Origin: Sphingomonas sp. LR60
GTDB taxonomy: Bacteria; Pseudomonadota; Alphaproteobacteria; Sphingomonadales; Sphingomonadaceae
Length of the DNA: 64,000 nucleotides
Assembly (NCBI RefSeq): GCF_036855935.1
Contig: NZ_JASPFK010000001.1
Span: 2,482,501-2,546,500, forward strand
Reading direction: 5' to 3'
Below the pieces are notes generated by a model, which saw only the letters and a program-made list of their open reading frames with translations, had not been told where the DNA came from and ran no database searches. Below are positions 9,192-20,245 of the stretch, one piece after another. A program made the position numbers and the translations under genes. Each line of letters begins with the position of its first letter. Position 1 is the stretch's first letter.

Positions 9192-10727
9192 ATGATATTC
9201 GGGCGCGTCAAACCTCTCGACGCCATCCTCGCTACCGCCGAGAAAAAGTCGCTGCATCGCACGCTCGGCTGGTTCCAGCTCACGCTGTTCGGTGTCGGTT
9301 GCGTGATCGGCACTGGCATCTTCGTGCTGACCGCGGCGGGTGCGCAAAAGGCCGGTCCCGGCCTGATGCTCGCCTTCGCGATCGCCGGCGCGATCTGCAT
9401 CGTCGCCGCGCTCTGCTATGCGGAAATCGCGGCGATGATCCCGGTGGCGGGGTCGGCCTATACCTACACTTATTCCACCATGGGCGAGTTGCTCGCCTGG
9501 ACGGTCGGCTGGGCGTTGATCCTCGAATATGCGGTCGCCGCCAGTGCGGTCGCGGTCGGCTGGTCGGGGTATTTCACCGGTACGATCCTGAACCAGTTCC
9601 TCGGCGTGCATCTGCCGCCCTGGCTTTCGGCGGCGCCGCTGGCGTTGGGCGGCGCACCGGGCGGGCTCATCAACCTGCCCGCCGTGGTGATCGCGCTGCT
9701 CATCACCTGGCTGCTGATGATCGGCACGACCGAGAGCGCGCGCGTCAATGCCGTGCTGGTCGCGATCAAGGTGACGGCGCTGACCGCCTTCGTCGCGCTG
9801 ACGTTGCCGAGCGATCATTTCAGCGCCGAGCGGTTCAACCCGTTCCTGCCTGCGGGCGTCTTCGGGGGCTTCGGCACCGGGGTCGGCGCGGTAGGCGCGG
9901 CGGCGACGATTTTCTTCGCCTATGTCGGCTTCGACGCCGTCTCGACCGCGGCCGAGGAAACCAAGGATCCACAGCGCAACGTGCCCATCGGCCTGATCGG
10001 GTCGCTGCTGTTCTGCACCGTCTTCTACATCCTGGTCGCGGCGGGCGCGATCGGGACGATCGGCGGGCAGCCGATCATGGGGCCGAACGGCATCCCCTTC
10101 CCGGCCGGCTCCGAGGAACTGGCCCGCGAATGCGCGCTGCCGCAATATAAGGATGCGCTGGTCTGCTCGGGCGAGGCGCTCGCGCACGTCCTGCGCACGA
10201 TCGGCTGGTCGGGGGTCGGCAACCTGCTGGGTATCGCCGCCTTCGTCGCGCTACCGTCGGTGATCCTGATCCTGATGTTCGGCCAAACGCGCATCTTCTT
10301 CGTGATGAGCCGCGACGGCTTGCTCCCCGAGCGGCTGTCCACGGTCCATCCGAAGTGGAAGACGCCGCACATCGTCACCGCGATGACCGGGGTCGGTGTT
10401 GCGTTCGCCGCCGCCTTCCTGCCGGTCGGGCAGCTGGCCGACATCGCCAATGCCGGGACGCTCTACGCCTTCGCGATGGTCGCGGTGTCGGTGATGATCC
10501 TTCGTCGCACCGCCCCGGACCAGCCACGCAGCTTCCGCACTCCGGCGCTGTGGCTGGTCGGGCCGCTGACGATCATCGGCTGCGTGTTCCTGTTCTTCAA
10601 CCTGCCCTCGGCGGCGATGCTGGTGCTGCCGATCTGGGGTGCGGTCGGGCTGGTGATCTACTTCGGTTACAGCCGCCGCCACAGCCATCTGGGGCGCGGC
10701 ATCGTAGAGGCGCACGAGACTCACTGA
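9192..10727 (+). CDS. APC family amino acid permease
   Basis: 511 residues with about twelve membrane spans. The first span carries the APC sodium/proton-site sequence FGVGCVIGTGIFVLTAAGA, and FFAYVGFDAVSTAAEETKDPQ is the conserved TM6-loop motif of the cationic amino acid transporter (CAT/YhdG) branch. It probably imports amino acids by proton coupling across the inner membrane; the specific substrate is not readable. It ends at a strong intrinsic terminator. Confidence 0.93.
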   Translation: MIFGRVKPLDAILATAEKKSLHRTLGWFQLTLFGVGCVIGTGIFVLTAAGAQKAGPGLMLAFAIAGAICIVAALCYAEIAAMIPVAGSAYTYTYSTMGELLAWTVGWALILEYAVAASAVAVGWSGYFTGTILNQFLGVHLPPWLSAAPLALGGAPGGLINLPAVVIALLITWLLMIGTTESARVNAVLVAIKVTALTAFVALTLPSDHFSAERFNPFLPAGVFGGFGTGVGAVGAAATIFFAYVGFDAVSTAAEETKDPQRNVPIGLIGSLLFCTVFYILVAAGAIGTIGGQPIMGPNGIPFPAGSEELARECALPQYKDALVCSGEALAHVLRTIGWSGVGNLLGIAAFVALPSVILILMFGQTRIFFVMSRDGLLPERLSTVHPKWKTPHIVTAMTGVGVAFAAAFLPVGQLADIANAGTLYAFAMVAVSVMILRRTAPDQPRSFRTPALWLVGPLTIIGCVFLFFNLPSAAMLVLPIWGAVGLVIYFGYSRRHSHLGRGIVEAHETH

Positions 10728-10747
10728 CCCAAGCGTGAGGTGAAAAG

Positions 10748-10785
10748 AAAAGGGCCGGGAAGAGCGATCCCCCGGCCCTTTTTCT
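10748..10785. terminator. Rho-independent terminator, likely bidirectional
   Basis: A perfect 12-base stem, AAAAGGGCCGGG (10748-10759) with CCCGGCCCTTTT (10771-10782), has an 11-base loop and a T-run after it. The matching A-run on the left side means it can also stop leftward transcripts from mscL. It lies 20 bases after the permease stop. Confidence 0.93.
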
Positions 10786-10789
10786 TTCT

Positions 10790-10920
10790 GTCGCCCCTGC
10801 GCCGACAGGGGCCCATGTCTGTGTCGCCCCGCGGGCCGTCTGACACAAATAGCGCTGCTGATGTATCGGGGCCGATCAAGACATTCGACAGACATAGGCC
10901 CCTGCCTTCGCAGGGGCGAC
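10790..10920. repeat. Long inverted repeat, family B
   Basis: Arms built on GTCGCCCCTGC...CAGGGGCC(C/T)ATGTCTG face each other across about 70 bases; each arm is itself a CCCCTGC/GCAGGGG hairpin. Close relatives are at 12073-12204 and a single arm at 17219-17247. Confidence 0.85.
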
Positions 10921-10925
10921 CGCAG

Positions 10926-11393
10926 TTACACCTGCGGCGGCACCGGCCCACGCGCCTTCAGTTCGTCGCGGATCTCGCGCAGCAGCACCACCTCGGCGGG
11001 ATCGGCGGCCGGCTCGGCCTCGCCCGCAGCCTTCTCGCGCTCGACGGTCGCGATCAGCTTGTTGACGCTGCGCATCAGCAGGAAGACGATGAACGCGAGG
11101 ATCACGAAGTTGATGACGACGGTGATGAACTCGCCATAGCCAAGCAGCGGCACGCCCGCCGCCTTAAGCTGCGCATAGCTGGCCAGCGAGCCCTTGAAAT
11201 CCGCCGGCACCGGCCCGAGCCGTACGAAATAGCTGGAAAAATCGAAGCCGCCGAACAACGCGCCGACGATCGGCATGATGACGTCATCGGTGAGCGACTT
11301 GGTGATGGTCGCGAAGGCGCCGCCGATGATGACGCCGACCGCGAGATCCAGCACGTTGCCGCGCGCGATGAACGCCCGGAAATCCTTGAGCAT
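10926..11393 (-). CDS. mscL: Large-conductance mechanosensitive channel MscL
   Basis: 155 residues from ATG 11393. MscL is the pentameric inner membrane valve that opens in osmotic downshock. The N-terminal helix and TM1 (MLKDFRAFIARGNVLDLAVG, then VIIGGAFATITKSLTDDVIMP) match the family closely. TM2 lies near FITVVINFVILAFIVFLLM, and the charged C-terminal helix follows. A longer in-frame upstream extension overlaps the divergent Nudix gene region and is unlikely. Confidence 0.96.
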   Translation of the reverse strand: MLKDFRAFIARGNVLDLAVGVIIGGAFATITKSLTDDVIMPIVGALFGGFDFSSYFVRLGPVPADFKGSLASYAQLKAAGVPLLGYGEFITVVINFVILAFIVFLLMRSVNKLIATVEREKAAGEAEPAADPAEVVLLREIRDELKARGPVPPQV

Positions 11394-11482
11394 GATCGGC
11401 TTCCTTCCCTGTTGCACGAAGTGGCTGAGGTTAGGCGCGGTTTTCGCTTCGCCAAGCGCCGCCGCGCCGATAAACGTGCGGC

Positions 11483-12022
11483 ATGACCTACCCACATCGC
11501 GATGCCGCCTTCCCGCCGGAAACCGCCTGGGAAGGCCGCTATATCAAGGTCGTGAAGCAAGGCGGCTGGGAGTTCGTCGCCCGCCAGCGCGGCATCCAGG
11601 CGGCGGTGATCGTCGCGATCGACGACGCCGACCGCGTGGTGCTGGTCGAGCAATATCGCGTGCCGCTGGGCTGCCGCTGCCTCGAACTACCCGCCGGGTT
11701 GATCGGCGACGAGACCGAAGGCGAGGCGGTCGCGGTCGGCGCTGCGCGCGAGCTGGAGGAGGAAACCGGTTATCGCGCCGGACGGATCGAGGAGTTGGGC
11801 TTCTTCCATTCCTCGCCGGGGATGAACAGCGAGGGCTTCACGCTGGTGCGCGCGCACGATCTGGTCAGAGTCGGCGACGGTGGCGGCGAGGCCGACGAGG
11901 ATATCGAAGTGCATCTCGTGCCCCGCACCGAAATCGCCGCCTTCGTCGCGCAGAAGCGCGCCGCGGGCGTGGCGATGGACGTCAAGATGCTGGTGCTGCT
12001 CGCGGATGCGCTGATCAGCTGA
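11483..12022 (+). CDS. Nudix hydrolase, ADP-ribose pyrophosphatase type
   Basis: 179 residues. The full Nudix box G-x5-E-x7-REUxEExGU is present as GDETEGE then AARELEEETGY. The surrounding sequence (VVLVEQYRVPLGCRCLELPAG) resembles NudF-type ADP-ribose pyrophosphatases, which split ADP-ribose into AMP and ribose 5-phosphate and keep the free ADP-ribose pool low. It is divergent from mscL with a gap of only 89 bases. Confidence 0.93.
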   Translation: MTYPHRDAAFPPETAWEGRYIKVVKQGGWEFVARQRGIQAAVIVAIDDADRVVLVEQYRVPLGCRCLELPAGLIGDETEGEAVAVGAARELEEETGYRAGRIEELGFFHSSPGMNSEGFTLVRAHDLVRVGDGGGEADEDIEVHLVPRTEIAAFVAQKRAAGVAMDVKMLVLLADALIS

Positions 12023-12072
12023 AGCGAACGAACGAACGCCCGCCAGTGTGGCGAGCGTTTGACGACGGGCGC

Positions 12073-12204
12073 CGTCGCCGCTGCGCAGGCAGGGGCCCAT
12101 GGCTGTCGCGTGGTTGAGCGCGGGCTGACACAATCGCGGCGCTTAGTGTGTCGGGCGCCGACCCGGACGACACAGACATAGGCCCCTGCCTTCGCAGGGG
12201 CGAG
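12073..12204. repeat. Long inverted repeat, family B
   Basis: A second copy of the element at 10790-10920, with the same GCAGGCAGGGGCCCATG arm and the opposite arm GACATAGGCCCCTGCCTTCG. The centre differs. The 12023-12461 gap holds only this and the next repeat. Confidence 0.85.
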
Positions 12205-12270
12205 GGCGCTTGGGGCGAAAGGGCGCCTTCACGTCGAAGGAGATTGTCGACAGCCTCGCAAATTCCAGCC

Positions 12271-12367
12271 CGTCATGCCGGACCTGTTCCGGCATCCACC
12301 GTGCCGCGAGATCATGGGCTGGCAGGTTTGCGTGACCGTGGATGCCGGAACAAGCCCGACATGACGG
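12271..12367. repeat. Long inverted repeat, CGTCATGCCGG variant
   Basis: Arms CGTCATGCCGGACCTGTTCC (12271) and the complementary GGAACAAGCCCGACATGACG near 12346-12366 enclose a variable centre. The outer CGTCAT / ATGACG ends match family A; the inner sequence is different. Confidence 0.85.
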
Positions 12368-12461
12368 TCAGGGTGTCGGAAGGAATTCGAGCAAATCGCG
12401 GGTCACGCGAAGCAAAACCGCGGCCCGTCGGCGCGCATCCTCAACTCAGCGAATCCTCAAC

Positions 12462-12743
12462 TCAGCGAAAATTATCCGCATAGCTCTGCAGCTTCAGCTT
12501 CTTCTCCGGCGTCGGGATCACCGTGAACGCCAGCCCCTCCGCCTCGGCATAGGCCACCGCGGCTTCGCAGGTCGGGAAGAACAGCCGGATCTGGTCGCGC
12601 GTGTCACCGCTGCCGGCCCAGCCGGTCAGCGGATCGGGGCGCTTCGCCTCGCCGGGTTCGAACTCCAGCTGCCACGTATCGGTGCGGGCCTTGCCGGATT
12701 GCATGGCGTTCTTGGGGCGCTGAAAGATACGGGCGGTCTGCAT
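12462..12743 (-). CDS. NADH dehydrogenase NDUFS4-like (ETC complex I) subunit
   Basis: 93 residues from ATG 12743. [19 protein letters not shown] followed by [19 protein letters not shown] matches the accessory complex I subunit family (the bacterial counterpart of mitochondrial NDUFS4/18 kDa) found in alphaproteobacteria. It should sit on the peripheral arm of respiratory complex I near the NADH-binding module. It stands alone here, away from a nuo operon, which is usual in this group, and is divergent from dnaK. Confidence 0.92.
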   Translation of the reverse strand: MQTARIFQRPKNAMQSGKARTDTWQLEFEPGEAKRPDPLTGWAGSGDTRDQIRLFFPTCEAAVAYAEAEGLAFTVIPTPEKKLKLQSYADNFR

Positions 12744-12807
12744 GATGGCCTCCTCTACGTTCCACGCGGCGATCAGGCAATGGTTCCCTCCGTCGACGCC
12801 CTGCAAT

Positions 12808-12835
12808 CTTGCGGGCCGGATCACGCCACCTATAT
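12808..12835 (+). promoter_or_regulatory. Candidate RpoH heat-shock promoter of dnaK
   Basis: CTTG at 12808-12811, 17 bases, then CCTATAT at 12829-12835. This agrees with the alphaproteobacterial sigma-32 form CTTG-N17/18-CYTATNT. It lies 87 bases before the dnaK ATG, leaving a normal leader. Confidence 0.75.
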
Positions 12836-12921
12836 CGCGGTTCGTCACACGCGGTTGCGCTGCCGTAACGGGGCGTGGCGGCGACGAAGTCACAAATATG
12901 CAGGGGCTAGGTAAAGCACTC

Positions 12922-14823
<1,902 letters not shown>

Positions 14824-14837
14824 GGTCTCCCGCAAGG

Positions 14838-14860
14838 CCCTCTCCCCTGCGGGGAGAGGG
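14838..14860. terminator. Terminator-like hairpin after dnaK
   Basis: CCCTCTCC and GGAGAGGG form a strong stem with a short loop, 15 bases after the dnaK stop. A second partial copy, GGGAGAGG, follows at about 14863. There is no T-run, so it may be a repeat or an attenuator that lowers readthrough into dnaJ rather than a full terminator. Confidence 0.6.
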
Positions 14861-14951
14861 TTGGGAGAGGGGCAGTGAGGAAAGGTGACGATGCATCGCA
14901 AGTCAGCGTTCGTGGCCGCCCCCTCGCACCCACGCTCTACTCCTTCCAACC

Positions 14952-15047
14952 CGTCATCCCCGCGGAGGCGGGGATCCAGACACGCCGACGCTACTGCAAG
15001 AAGCGCCACGTCAGAGGTTCTGGATCCCCGCCTACGCGGGGATGACG
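14952..15047. repeat. REP-like long inverted repeat, family A
   Basis: Same design as 6173-6266: arm CGTCATCCCCGCGGAGGCGG, shared centre CCACGTCAGAGGTTCTGGAT, arm ending GCGGGGATGACG. It separates dnaK from dnaJ. Confidence 0.88.
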
Positions 15048-15108
15048 GTAAGCAATTCCGGGTCGTCCGCACTTTCCTGCCGGAATGCCGATCCGACCTA
15101 GAGGCCGC

Positions 15109-16230
15109 ATGACCGAAATCGACTATTACGAGCTGCTCGAATGCGAGCGCACCGCCGATGCCGCGACGATCAAATCGTCGTATCGCAAGCTTGCGATGAA
15201 GTATCATCCGGACAAGAACGCCGGGTGCAAGGACTCCGAGGCCCGGTTCAAGGCGGTCAGCGAAGCCTATGATTGCCTAAAGGACCCGCAGAAGCGCGCG
15301 GCCTATGATCGCTTCGGCCATGCCGCGTTCCGCAACGGCGGCGGCGGCGGGCACCAGGCGCAGGATTTTGGCGGCTTCTCCGACATCTTCGAAAGCGTTT
15401 TCGGCGAGTTCATGGGCGGTCAGCGCGGCGGCGGGCGGCAGCAGACGCGCCGCGGCGCCGACCTGCGCTACGACATGGAGATCACGCTGGAGGAGGCGTT
15501 CCACGGCAAGGAGACGGAGATCACCGTCGACATCTCCGCGCCCTGCGACACCTGCCACGGCACCGGATCGAAGCCGGGCACGCACGCCCACACCTGTCAG
15601 CATTGCCACGGCCACGGCAAGGTCCGTGCGCAGCAGGGCTTTTTCGTCGTCGAGCGCGCCTGTCCGCTGTGCCACGGCTCGGGACAGGTCATCACCGATC
15701 CGTGCGCCGACTGTCGCGGCGAGGGCCGTGTCGAGAAGACCAAGACGCTCGCCGTTTCGGTCCCGCCCGGCGTCGACGAAGGCACGCGCGTCCGGCTGAC
15801 CGGCGAGGGCGAAGCGGGCGCGCGCGGCGCACCGGCCGGCGACCTCTACATCTTCCTCCACGTCAAGCGCCACGCCTTGTTCGAACGCGAGGGCACGACG
15901 CTGTTTGCGCGTGCGCCGATCAGCTTCACCACTGCGGCGCTCGGCGGAACGATGTCGATCCCCGGCCTCGACGGCAAGCGCCACGAGGTGAAGATTCCGG
16001 CGGGCATCCAGTCTGGCAAGCAGTTGCGGCAGCGCGGCGCGGGGATGCCGGTGCTGCAAGGTCGCGGCCACGGCGATCTGGTCATCCAGATCGATGTCGA
16101 GACCCCGACCAAGCTCAACACGCGGCAGCGCGCCTTGCTCGAGGAGTTCCGCGAAACCGAAACCGGTGAGGAATGCCCGCAGAGCCAGGGCTTCTTCTCG
16201 CGGCTGAAGAATGCCATTGCGGGCGAATGA
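15109..16230 (+). CDS. dnaJ: Co-chaperone DnaJ (Hsp40)
   Basis: 373 residues with the full type I layout. The J-domain holds KYHPDKN (the HPD motif that stimulates DnaK ATPase); a glycine-rich linker follows around [16 protein letters not shown]. Four zinc-binding CxxCxGxG repeats read [24 protein letters not shown] and CADCRGEG, the last with E in place of the usual second G context. The C-terminal substrate-binding domain is complete. ATG 15109 is chosen because [11 protein letters not shown] begins the J-domain. The stop overlaps the era start by ATGA. Confidence 0.97.
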   Translation: MTEIDYYELLECERTADAATIKSSYRKLAMKYHPDKNAGCKDSEARFKAVSEAYDCLKDPQKRAAYDRFGHAAFRNGGGGGHQAQDFGGFSDIFESVFGEFMGGQRGGGRQQTRRGADLRYDMEITLEEAFHGKETEITVDISAPCDTCHGTGSKPGTHAHTCQHCHGHGKVRAQQGFFVVERACPLCHGSGQVITDPCADCRGEGRVEKTKTLAVSVPPGVDEGTRVRLTGEGEAGARGAPAGDLYIFLHVKRHALFEREGTTLFARAPISFTTAALGGTMSIPGLDGKRHEVKIPAGIQSGKQLRQRGAGMPVLQGRGHGDLVIQIDVETPTKLNTRQRALLEEFRETETGEECPQSQGFFSRLKNAIAGE

Positions 16231-17201
16231 CCGAGCCTGAAGAAAACGTGCCCGCGGGGTCCAACGCGCCAGCGTCTCAACATTCGCAACATTCGCCCGT
16301 CGAGACGGGGTCGCAACATTGCGGCCTGGTTGCGGTGGTCGGCGCGCCGAACGCCGGAAAGTCGACGCTGGTCAATGCCTTGGTCGGGCAGAAGGTCGCG
16401 ATCGTCAGCCCCAAGGCGCAGACGACGCGCACCCGGCTGATGGGCGTCGCGATCGAGGGCGATACGCAGCTGCTGCTGGTCGACACCCCCGGCATCTTCG
16501 AGCCGAAGCGCCGCTTCGACCGCGCGATGGTATCGGCGGCCTGGGGCGGCACCGAGGGCGCGGACGTGATCGCGCTGGTCGTCGACGGCAAGGGCGGGCT
16601 CGGCCCCAAGGTGACCGAGATCGCCGAGGCGCTGAAGGGCCGGCCCGAGCCGATCTACCTCGTGCTCAACAAGGTCGACCTTGCCGACAAGCCGAAGCTG
16701 CTGCTCCATGCCGAACGGCTCAACGGCTTACTGCCGTTCGCGGAGACGTTCTTCATCTCCGCGCAGACCGGGGACGGCGTCGCGCACTTCAAGCAGCAAC
16801 TGGCCAAGGCGATGCCCGCCGCCCCGTGGCATTATCCCGAGGATCACGTCTCCGACGCGACCGAGCGCGCGATGGCCGCCGAGGTGACGCGCGAGCAATT
16901 GTACCTGCAGCTTCACGCCGAGCTGCCTTACGCCAGCGTCGTCGAAACCGAGAAGTTCACCGACCGCCCGGACGGCTCGACCGAGATCCACCAGCAGATC
17001 ATGGTCGAACGCACTTCGCAGCGTGCGATCGTGCTCGGCAAGGGCGGCGCGCGCATCAAGGAGATCGGCGCGAGGGCGCGCGCGGAGCTGGCGGTGCTGC
17101 TCGACCGCCCGGTGCACCTCTACCTGCACGTCAAGGTCAAGCCCGGCTGGGACGAGGACCGCGGCGTCTACCGCGACCTCGGGCTCGACTGGGTGGAGTG
17201 A
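16227..17201 (+). CDS. era: Ribosome-maturation GTPase Era
   Basis: 324 residues from the ATG at 16227 that overlaps the dnaJ stop. Era binds the 3' end of 16S rRNA and helps 30S assembly. GTPase motifs are [10 protein letters not shown] (G1), TTRTRLMG (G2), DTPGIF (G3) and NKVD (G4). The KH RNA-binding domain near the end contains [13 protein letters not shown]. The N-terminus has about 30 extra residues rich in Ser, Gln and His before the G domain, longer than most Era proteins. Coupling to dnaJ is unusual. Confidence 0.96.
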   Translation: MTEPEENVPAGSNAPASQHSQHSPVETGSQHCGLVAVVGAPNAGKSTLVNALVGQKVAIVSPKAQTTRTRLMGVAIEGDTQLLLVDTPGIFEPKRRFDRAMVSAAWGGTEGADVIALVVDGKGGLGPKVTEIAEALKGRPEPIYLVLNKVDLADKPKLLLHAERLNGLLPFAETFFISAQTGDGVAHFKQQLAKAMPAAPWHYPEDHVSDATERAMAAEVTREQLYLQLHAELPYASVVETEKFTDRPDGSTEIHQQIMVERTSQRAIVLGKGGARIKEIGARARAELAVLLDRPVHLYLHVKVKPGWDEDRGVYRDLGLDWVE

Positions 17202-17218
17202 CGCTGGCACAACCACCT

Positions 17219-17247
17219 TCGCCCCTGCGCAGGCAGGGGCCTATGTC
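17219..17247. repeat. Family B single arm (hairpin)
   Basis: TCGCCCCTGCGCAGGCAGGGGCCTATGTC is one arm of the family B element, able to fold as CCCCTGC/GCAGGGG. It sits just after era and may end its transcript. Confidence 0.75.
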
Positions 17248-17280
17248 TCTCTCCGCCACAACCACGTGATCGACCCTCAC

Positions 17281-17374
17281 CGTCACCCCGGCGCAGGCCG
17301 GGGTCCAGCGCGCCGTGCAAGCGACGGCAGCGGCGTCCGCGGCAACGTGGATCCCGGTCTTCGCCGGGATGACG
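17281..17374. repeat. REP-like inverted repeat, family A variant
   Basis: Arms CGTCACCCCGGCGCAGGCCG at 17281 and the complementary end GATCCCGGTCTTCGCCGGGATGACG at 17350-17374. The CGTCA ends and spacing match family A, with a GGCC-type inner stem. Confidence 0.82.
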
Positions 17375-17438
17375 AAAGAAGGGCAGACGGACGCACATCC
17401 CTCATGACAGCGCCCCCGACCGCAGGCATGTAACTGAA

Positions 17439-19091
17439 ATGGCGCTTTTCACCCGCCTTCGTACCATCCTCGCCGAGGAACGCTGGGACTATGCGCCCCA
17501 CGAGCGCCCGGTCATGCCCGGCTCGCCCGGTTCGCCCGACCACCCGCCCCAGCGCAAGCTGGCCTATGCACTGGTCGCCGTCCTCGTCGGGCTGACCAGC
17601 GGGTTCGGCAATGCGCTGGTCAGTGCGAACACCGTCACGCTGGCGGGTGCGCTCGGGCTCGATCCGGCGGAGATCGCGTGGCTGCCGACGGTCTATGTCA
17701 TGACCAACGTCAGCATCAATTTGCTGCTCATCAAGTTCCGGCAACAATTCGGGCTTCGTCCCTTCGCGATCATCTTCCTGTCGCTCTACCTGCTGCTGAC
17801 GCTCGGCCATCTGTTCGTGCGCGATTTCTGGTCGGCGGTGCTGGTGCGCGGCGCGAGCGGGATGGCGGGCGCGGCGCTCAACACCTTCGCGCTTTATTAT
17901 CTAATGCAGGCATTCCCCGCCAAATGGCGGCTGCGCGCGATCGTGCTCGGGATCGGCATTCCGCAGCTCGCCACCCCGCTCGCGCGGTTATTCTCGCCCG
18001 AACTGCTGTCGATGAGCCAGTGGCGGACGCTCTATCTCTTCGAACTCGGGCTGTCGGCGCTCAGCCTCGCCGCGGTGCTCGCCTTCCGCCTGCCGCCGAC
18101 GACACGGCAGAAGGCGTTCGAGAAGCTCGACTTCGTCACCTTCGCGCTGTTCGCCGGATCGATGGGGTTGTTCGCGGCGGTGCTCGGCCTGGGGCGCTAC
18201 GTCTGGTGGACGCAATCGGCGTGGATCGGCTGGGCGCTGCTCGGCGCGATCCCGATGCTCGCGGCCGCGCTCATCATCGAACACCACCGGGCCAACCCGC
18301 TGCTCAACACCCGCTGGCTGGGCAGCGCCGACATCATCCGCTTTGCGGTCGTCACGTTGATGGCGCGGATCGTCCTGTCCGAACAGACCTATGGCGCGGT
18401 CGGGCTGCTGACCGTGCTGGGGCAGAACAACGACCAGCTCGTGCCGTTCTTCACGATCATCTTCCTGGCCACCGTCGCCGGGTTCGTCATCAGCGCGATC
18501 ACGCTCGATCCGACCAAGCTCGCGCATCCGGTGATGCTCGCGATCGGGCTGGTCGCGATCGCCGCCTGGGTCGATTCCTATTCGACCAGTCTGACCCGCG
18601 CGCCGCAGCTCTACGCGACGCAGGCGACGATCGCCTTCGCGGGCGCCTTCTTCCTCGGGCCGTCGCTGTTGTTCGGGATGACGCGCGCGCTGCAACAGGG
18701 CGCTGGGCACGTCATCAGCTTCCTCGCGCTGTTCGGCGTGCTCAATTCGATCGGCGGGCTCGCCGGCACCGCGCTGCTCGGCACGTACCAGATCGTCCGC
18801 GAGAAGGCGAACAGCGCGGCGCTGGTGCAGGCGATCGACCCGACCGACCCGATCGTGCAGGCCCGGCTCCAATCGGGTGCAAGCGGCGTCGCGCGCGTCG
18901 TCGGCGACCCAACCTTGCGCAGCGCCGAGGGCGGCGCGCTGCTGTCGCAGGCCGCGACGCGCGAGGCGAACGTGCTCGCCTATGACGACATGTTCCGGTT
19001 GATCGCGGTGCTGGCGGCGCTCACCTTCTTCTACCTTCTGTTCCTCCTGCTGCGCCGTTCGTGGCGCGCACGCGTTCAGGCCACCGCATGA
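17439..19091 (+). CDS. MFS multidrug transporter, DHA2/EmrB-like
   Basis: 550 residues with about fourteen hydrophobic segments after a 35-residue cytosolic N-terminus, the layout of DHA2 drug:proton antiporters such as EmrB. It starts the three-gene efflux operon: its stop overlaps the start of the membrane fusion gene by ATGA. Together the three products should form a channel from cytosol to outside. The periplasmic-side loop after the last third is rich in TDP and REAN-type sequence. The substrate cannot be told; no regulator is adjacent. Confidence 0.9.
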   Translation: MALFTRLRTILAEERWDYAPHERPVMPGSPGSPDHPPQRKLAYALVAVLVGLTSGFGNALVSANTVTLAGALGLDPAEIAWLPTVYVMTNVSINLLLIKFRQQFGLRPFAIIFLSLYLLLTLGHLFVRDFWSAVLVRGASGMAGAALNTFALYYLMQAFPAKWRLRAIVLGIGIPQLATPLARLFSPELLSMSQWRTLYLFELGLSALSLAAVLAFRLPPTTRQKAFEKLDFVTFALFAGSMGLFAAVLGLGRYVWWTQSAWIGWALLGAIPMLAAALIIEHHRANPLLNTRWLGSADIIRFAVVTLMARIVLSEQTYGAVGLLTVLGQNNDQLVPFFTIIFLATVAGFVISAITLDPTKLAHPVMLAIGLVAIAAWVDSYSTSLTRAPQLYATQATIAFAGAFFLGPSLLFGMTRALQQGAGHVISFLALFGVLNSIGGLAGTALLGTYQIVREKANSAALVQAIDPTDPIVQARLQSGASGVARVVGDPTLRSAEGGALLSQAATREANVLAYDDMFRLIAVLAALTFFYLLFLLLRRSWRARVQATA

Positions 19092-20245
19092 CCGATACTC
19101 GTTCCCCCGTCGCTCCCGGCCCCGTCACGGAGGAGAAAGTGGCCGAGGACGCTGCCGTCACGGCCCCGGCCCCGCCGGCCGGCTCCGGGTGGCGACCGCC
19201 CGCACTGTCGCGCACCGCGATCGCGCTGATCCTGTTGCTCGCCGTCGCCGGGATCGCGCCGGTGTTGGCGGCATGGCGGGTGTGGCCGTTCACCACCGCC
19301 TATGAGTCGACCGACAACGCCTATGTCCGCGGACGCACGACGGTGATCGCGCCGCAGGTGTCGGGCTATGTCACCCGCGTGCTGGTGCGCGACTTCGAGA
19401 ATGTGAAAGCCGGCCAGCCGCTCGTCACGATCGACGACCGCATCTATGCGCAGCGCGTCGAACAGGCGCAGGCGCAGGTCGAAGCCGCGCAGGCGACGCT
19501 CGCCAACAGCAACCAGACCGCGGCCAGCCGACAGGCGTCGTTCGGCGCGCAAGGCGCGGCGGTCGCCAACGCCCGCGCGCAATTGATGCGCGCGCAGGCC
19601 GATATGAACCGCGTCAACGATCTCGTCACCGACGGCTCGGTGTCGTTGCGTGAACGCGACCAGACGCTTGCCGCGCTCCGACAGGCACAGGCGCAGCTCA
19701 ATCAGGCGCAGGCCGCCCAGGAGATCGCACGGCAGGACATCCGCACCGTCGCGGTCGGGCGCGGCGGGCAAGAGGCCGGCGTGTCGGGGGCACGCGCCGC
19801 GCTGCGTCTCGCCAAGATCGACCTCGCCAATACCGTGATCCGTGCGCCGGAAGCGGGACGGCTGAGCGAAGTCGGCGTCCGCGCCGGGCAATATGTCACC
19901 GCCGGGTCGCAGCTGATGTTCCTCGTTCCGCCCGAGACGTGGGTCATCGCCAATTTCAAGGAAGCGCAAACCGCGCGGATCACGGTCGGGCAGCGCGCCA
20001 GCTTCACCGTCGACGCGCTCGCCAACGCCCGGCTGACCGGGCGCGTCGAGCGAATCTCGCCCGCCGCTGGCAGCGAGTTCGCGGTGCTCAAGTCCGACAA
20101 CGCCACCGGCAATTTCACCAAGGTGCCGCAGCGGATCGCGGTGCGCATCCGCGTCGACCCCGGCCAGCGGCTCGCCGAGCGGCTGCGCCCCGGCATGTCG
20201 GTGCAAGCGCGCGTCGACACCGACGGCGTGCCCGCGCCGCAATGA
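19088..20245 (+). CDS. HlyD/EmrA-type membrane fusion protein
   Basis: 385 residues from the ATGA overlap at 19088. A proline-rich cytosolic start is followed by one membrane anchor (TAIALILLLAVAGIAPVLAA). Then come STDNAYVRGRTTVIAPQVSG, the EmrA biotinyl-lipoyl half motif, a long Gln/Ala-rich coiled-coil hairpin (about residues 120-230) and the second lipoyl half IRAPEAGRLSEVGVRAGQYV. It links the MFS pump to the outer membrane channel in the periplasm. It overlaps the next gene by ATGA. Confidence 0.95.
   Translation: MTDTRSPVAPGPVTEEKVAEDAAVTAPAPPAGSGWRPPALSRTAIALILLLAVAGIAPVLAAWRVWPFTTAYESTDNAYVRGRTTVIAPQVSGYVTRVLVRDFENVKAGQPLVTIDDRIYAQRVEQAQAQVEAAQATLANSNQTAASRQASFGAQGAAVANARAQLMRAQADMNRVNDLVTDGSVSLRERDQTLAALRQAQAQLNQAQAAQEIARQDIRTVAVGRGGQEAGVSGARAALRLAKIDLANTVIRAPEAGRLSEVGVRAGQYVTAGSQLMFLVPPETWVIANFKEAQTARITVGQRASFTVDALANARLTGRVERISPAAGSEFAVLKSDNATGNFTKVPQRIAVRIRVDPGQRLAERLRPGMSVQARVDTDGVPAPQ

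Noticed and set aside
10790..12367. Several inverted repeats close together that could look like a CRISPR array
   Set aside because: The repeats are few, long and self-complementary with irregular spacing. No cas gene is present.
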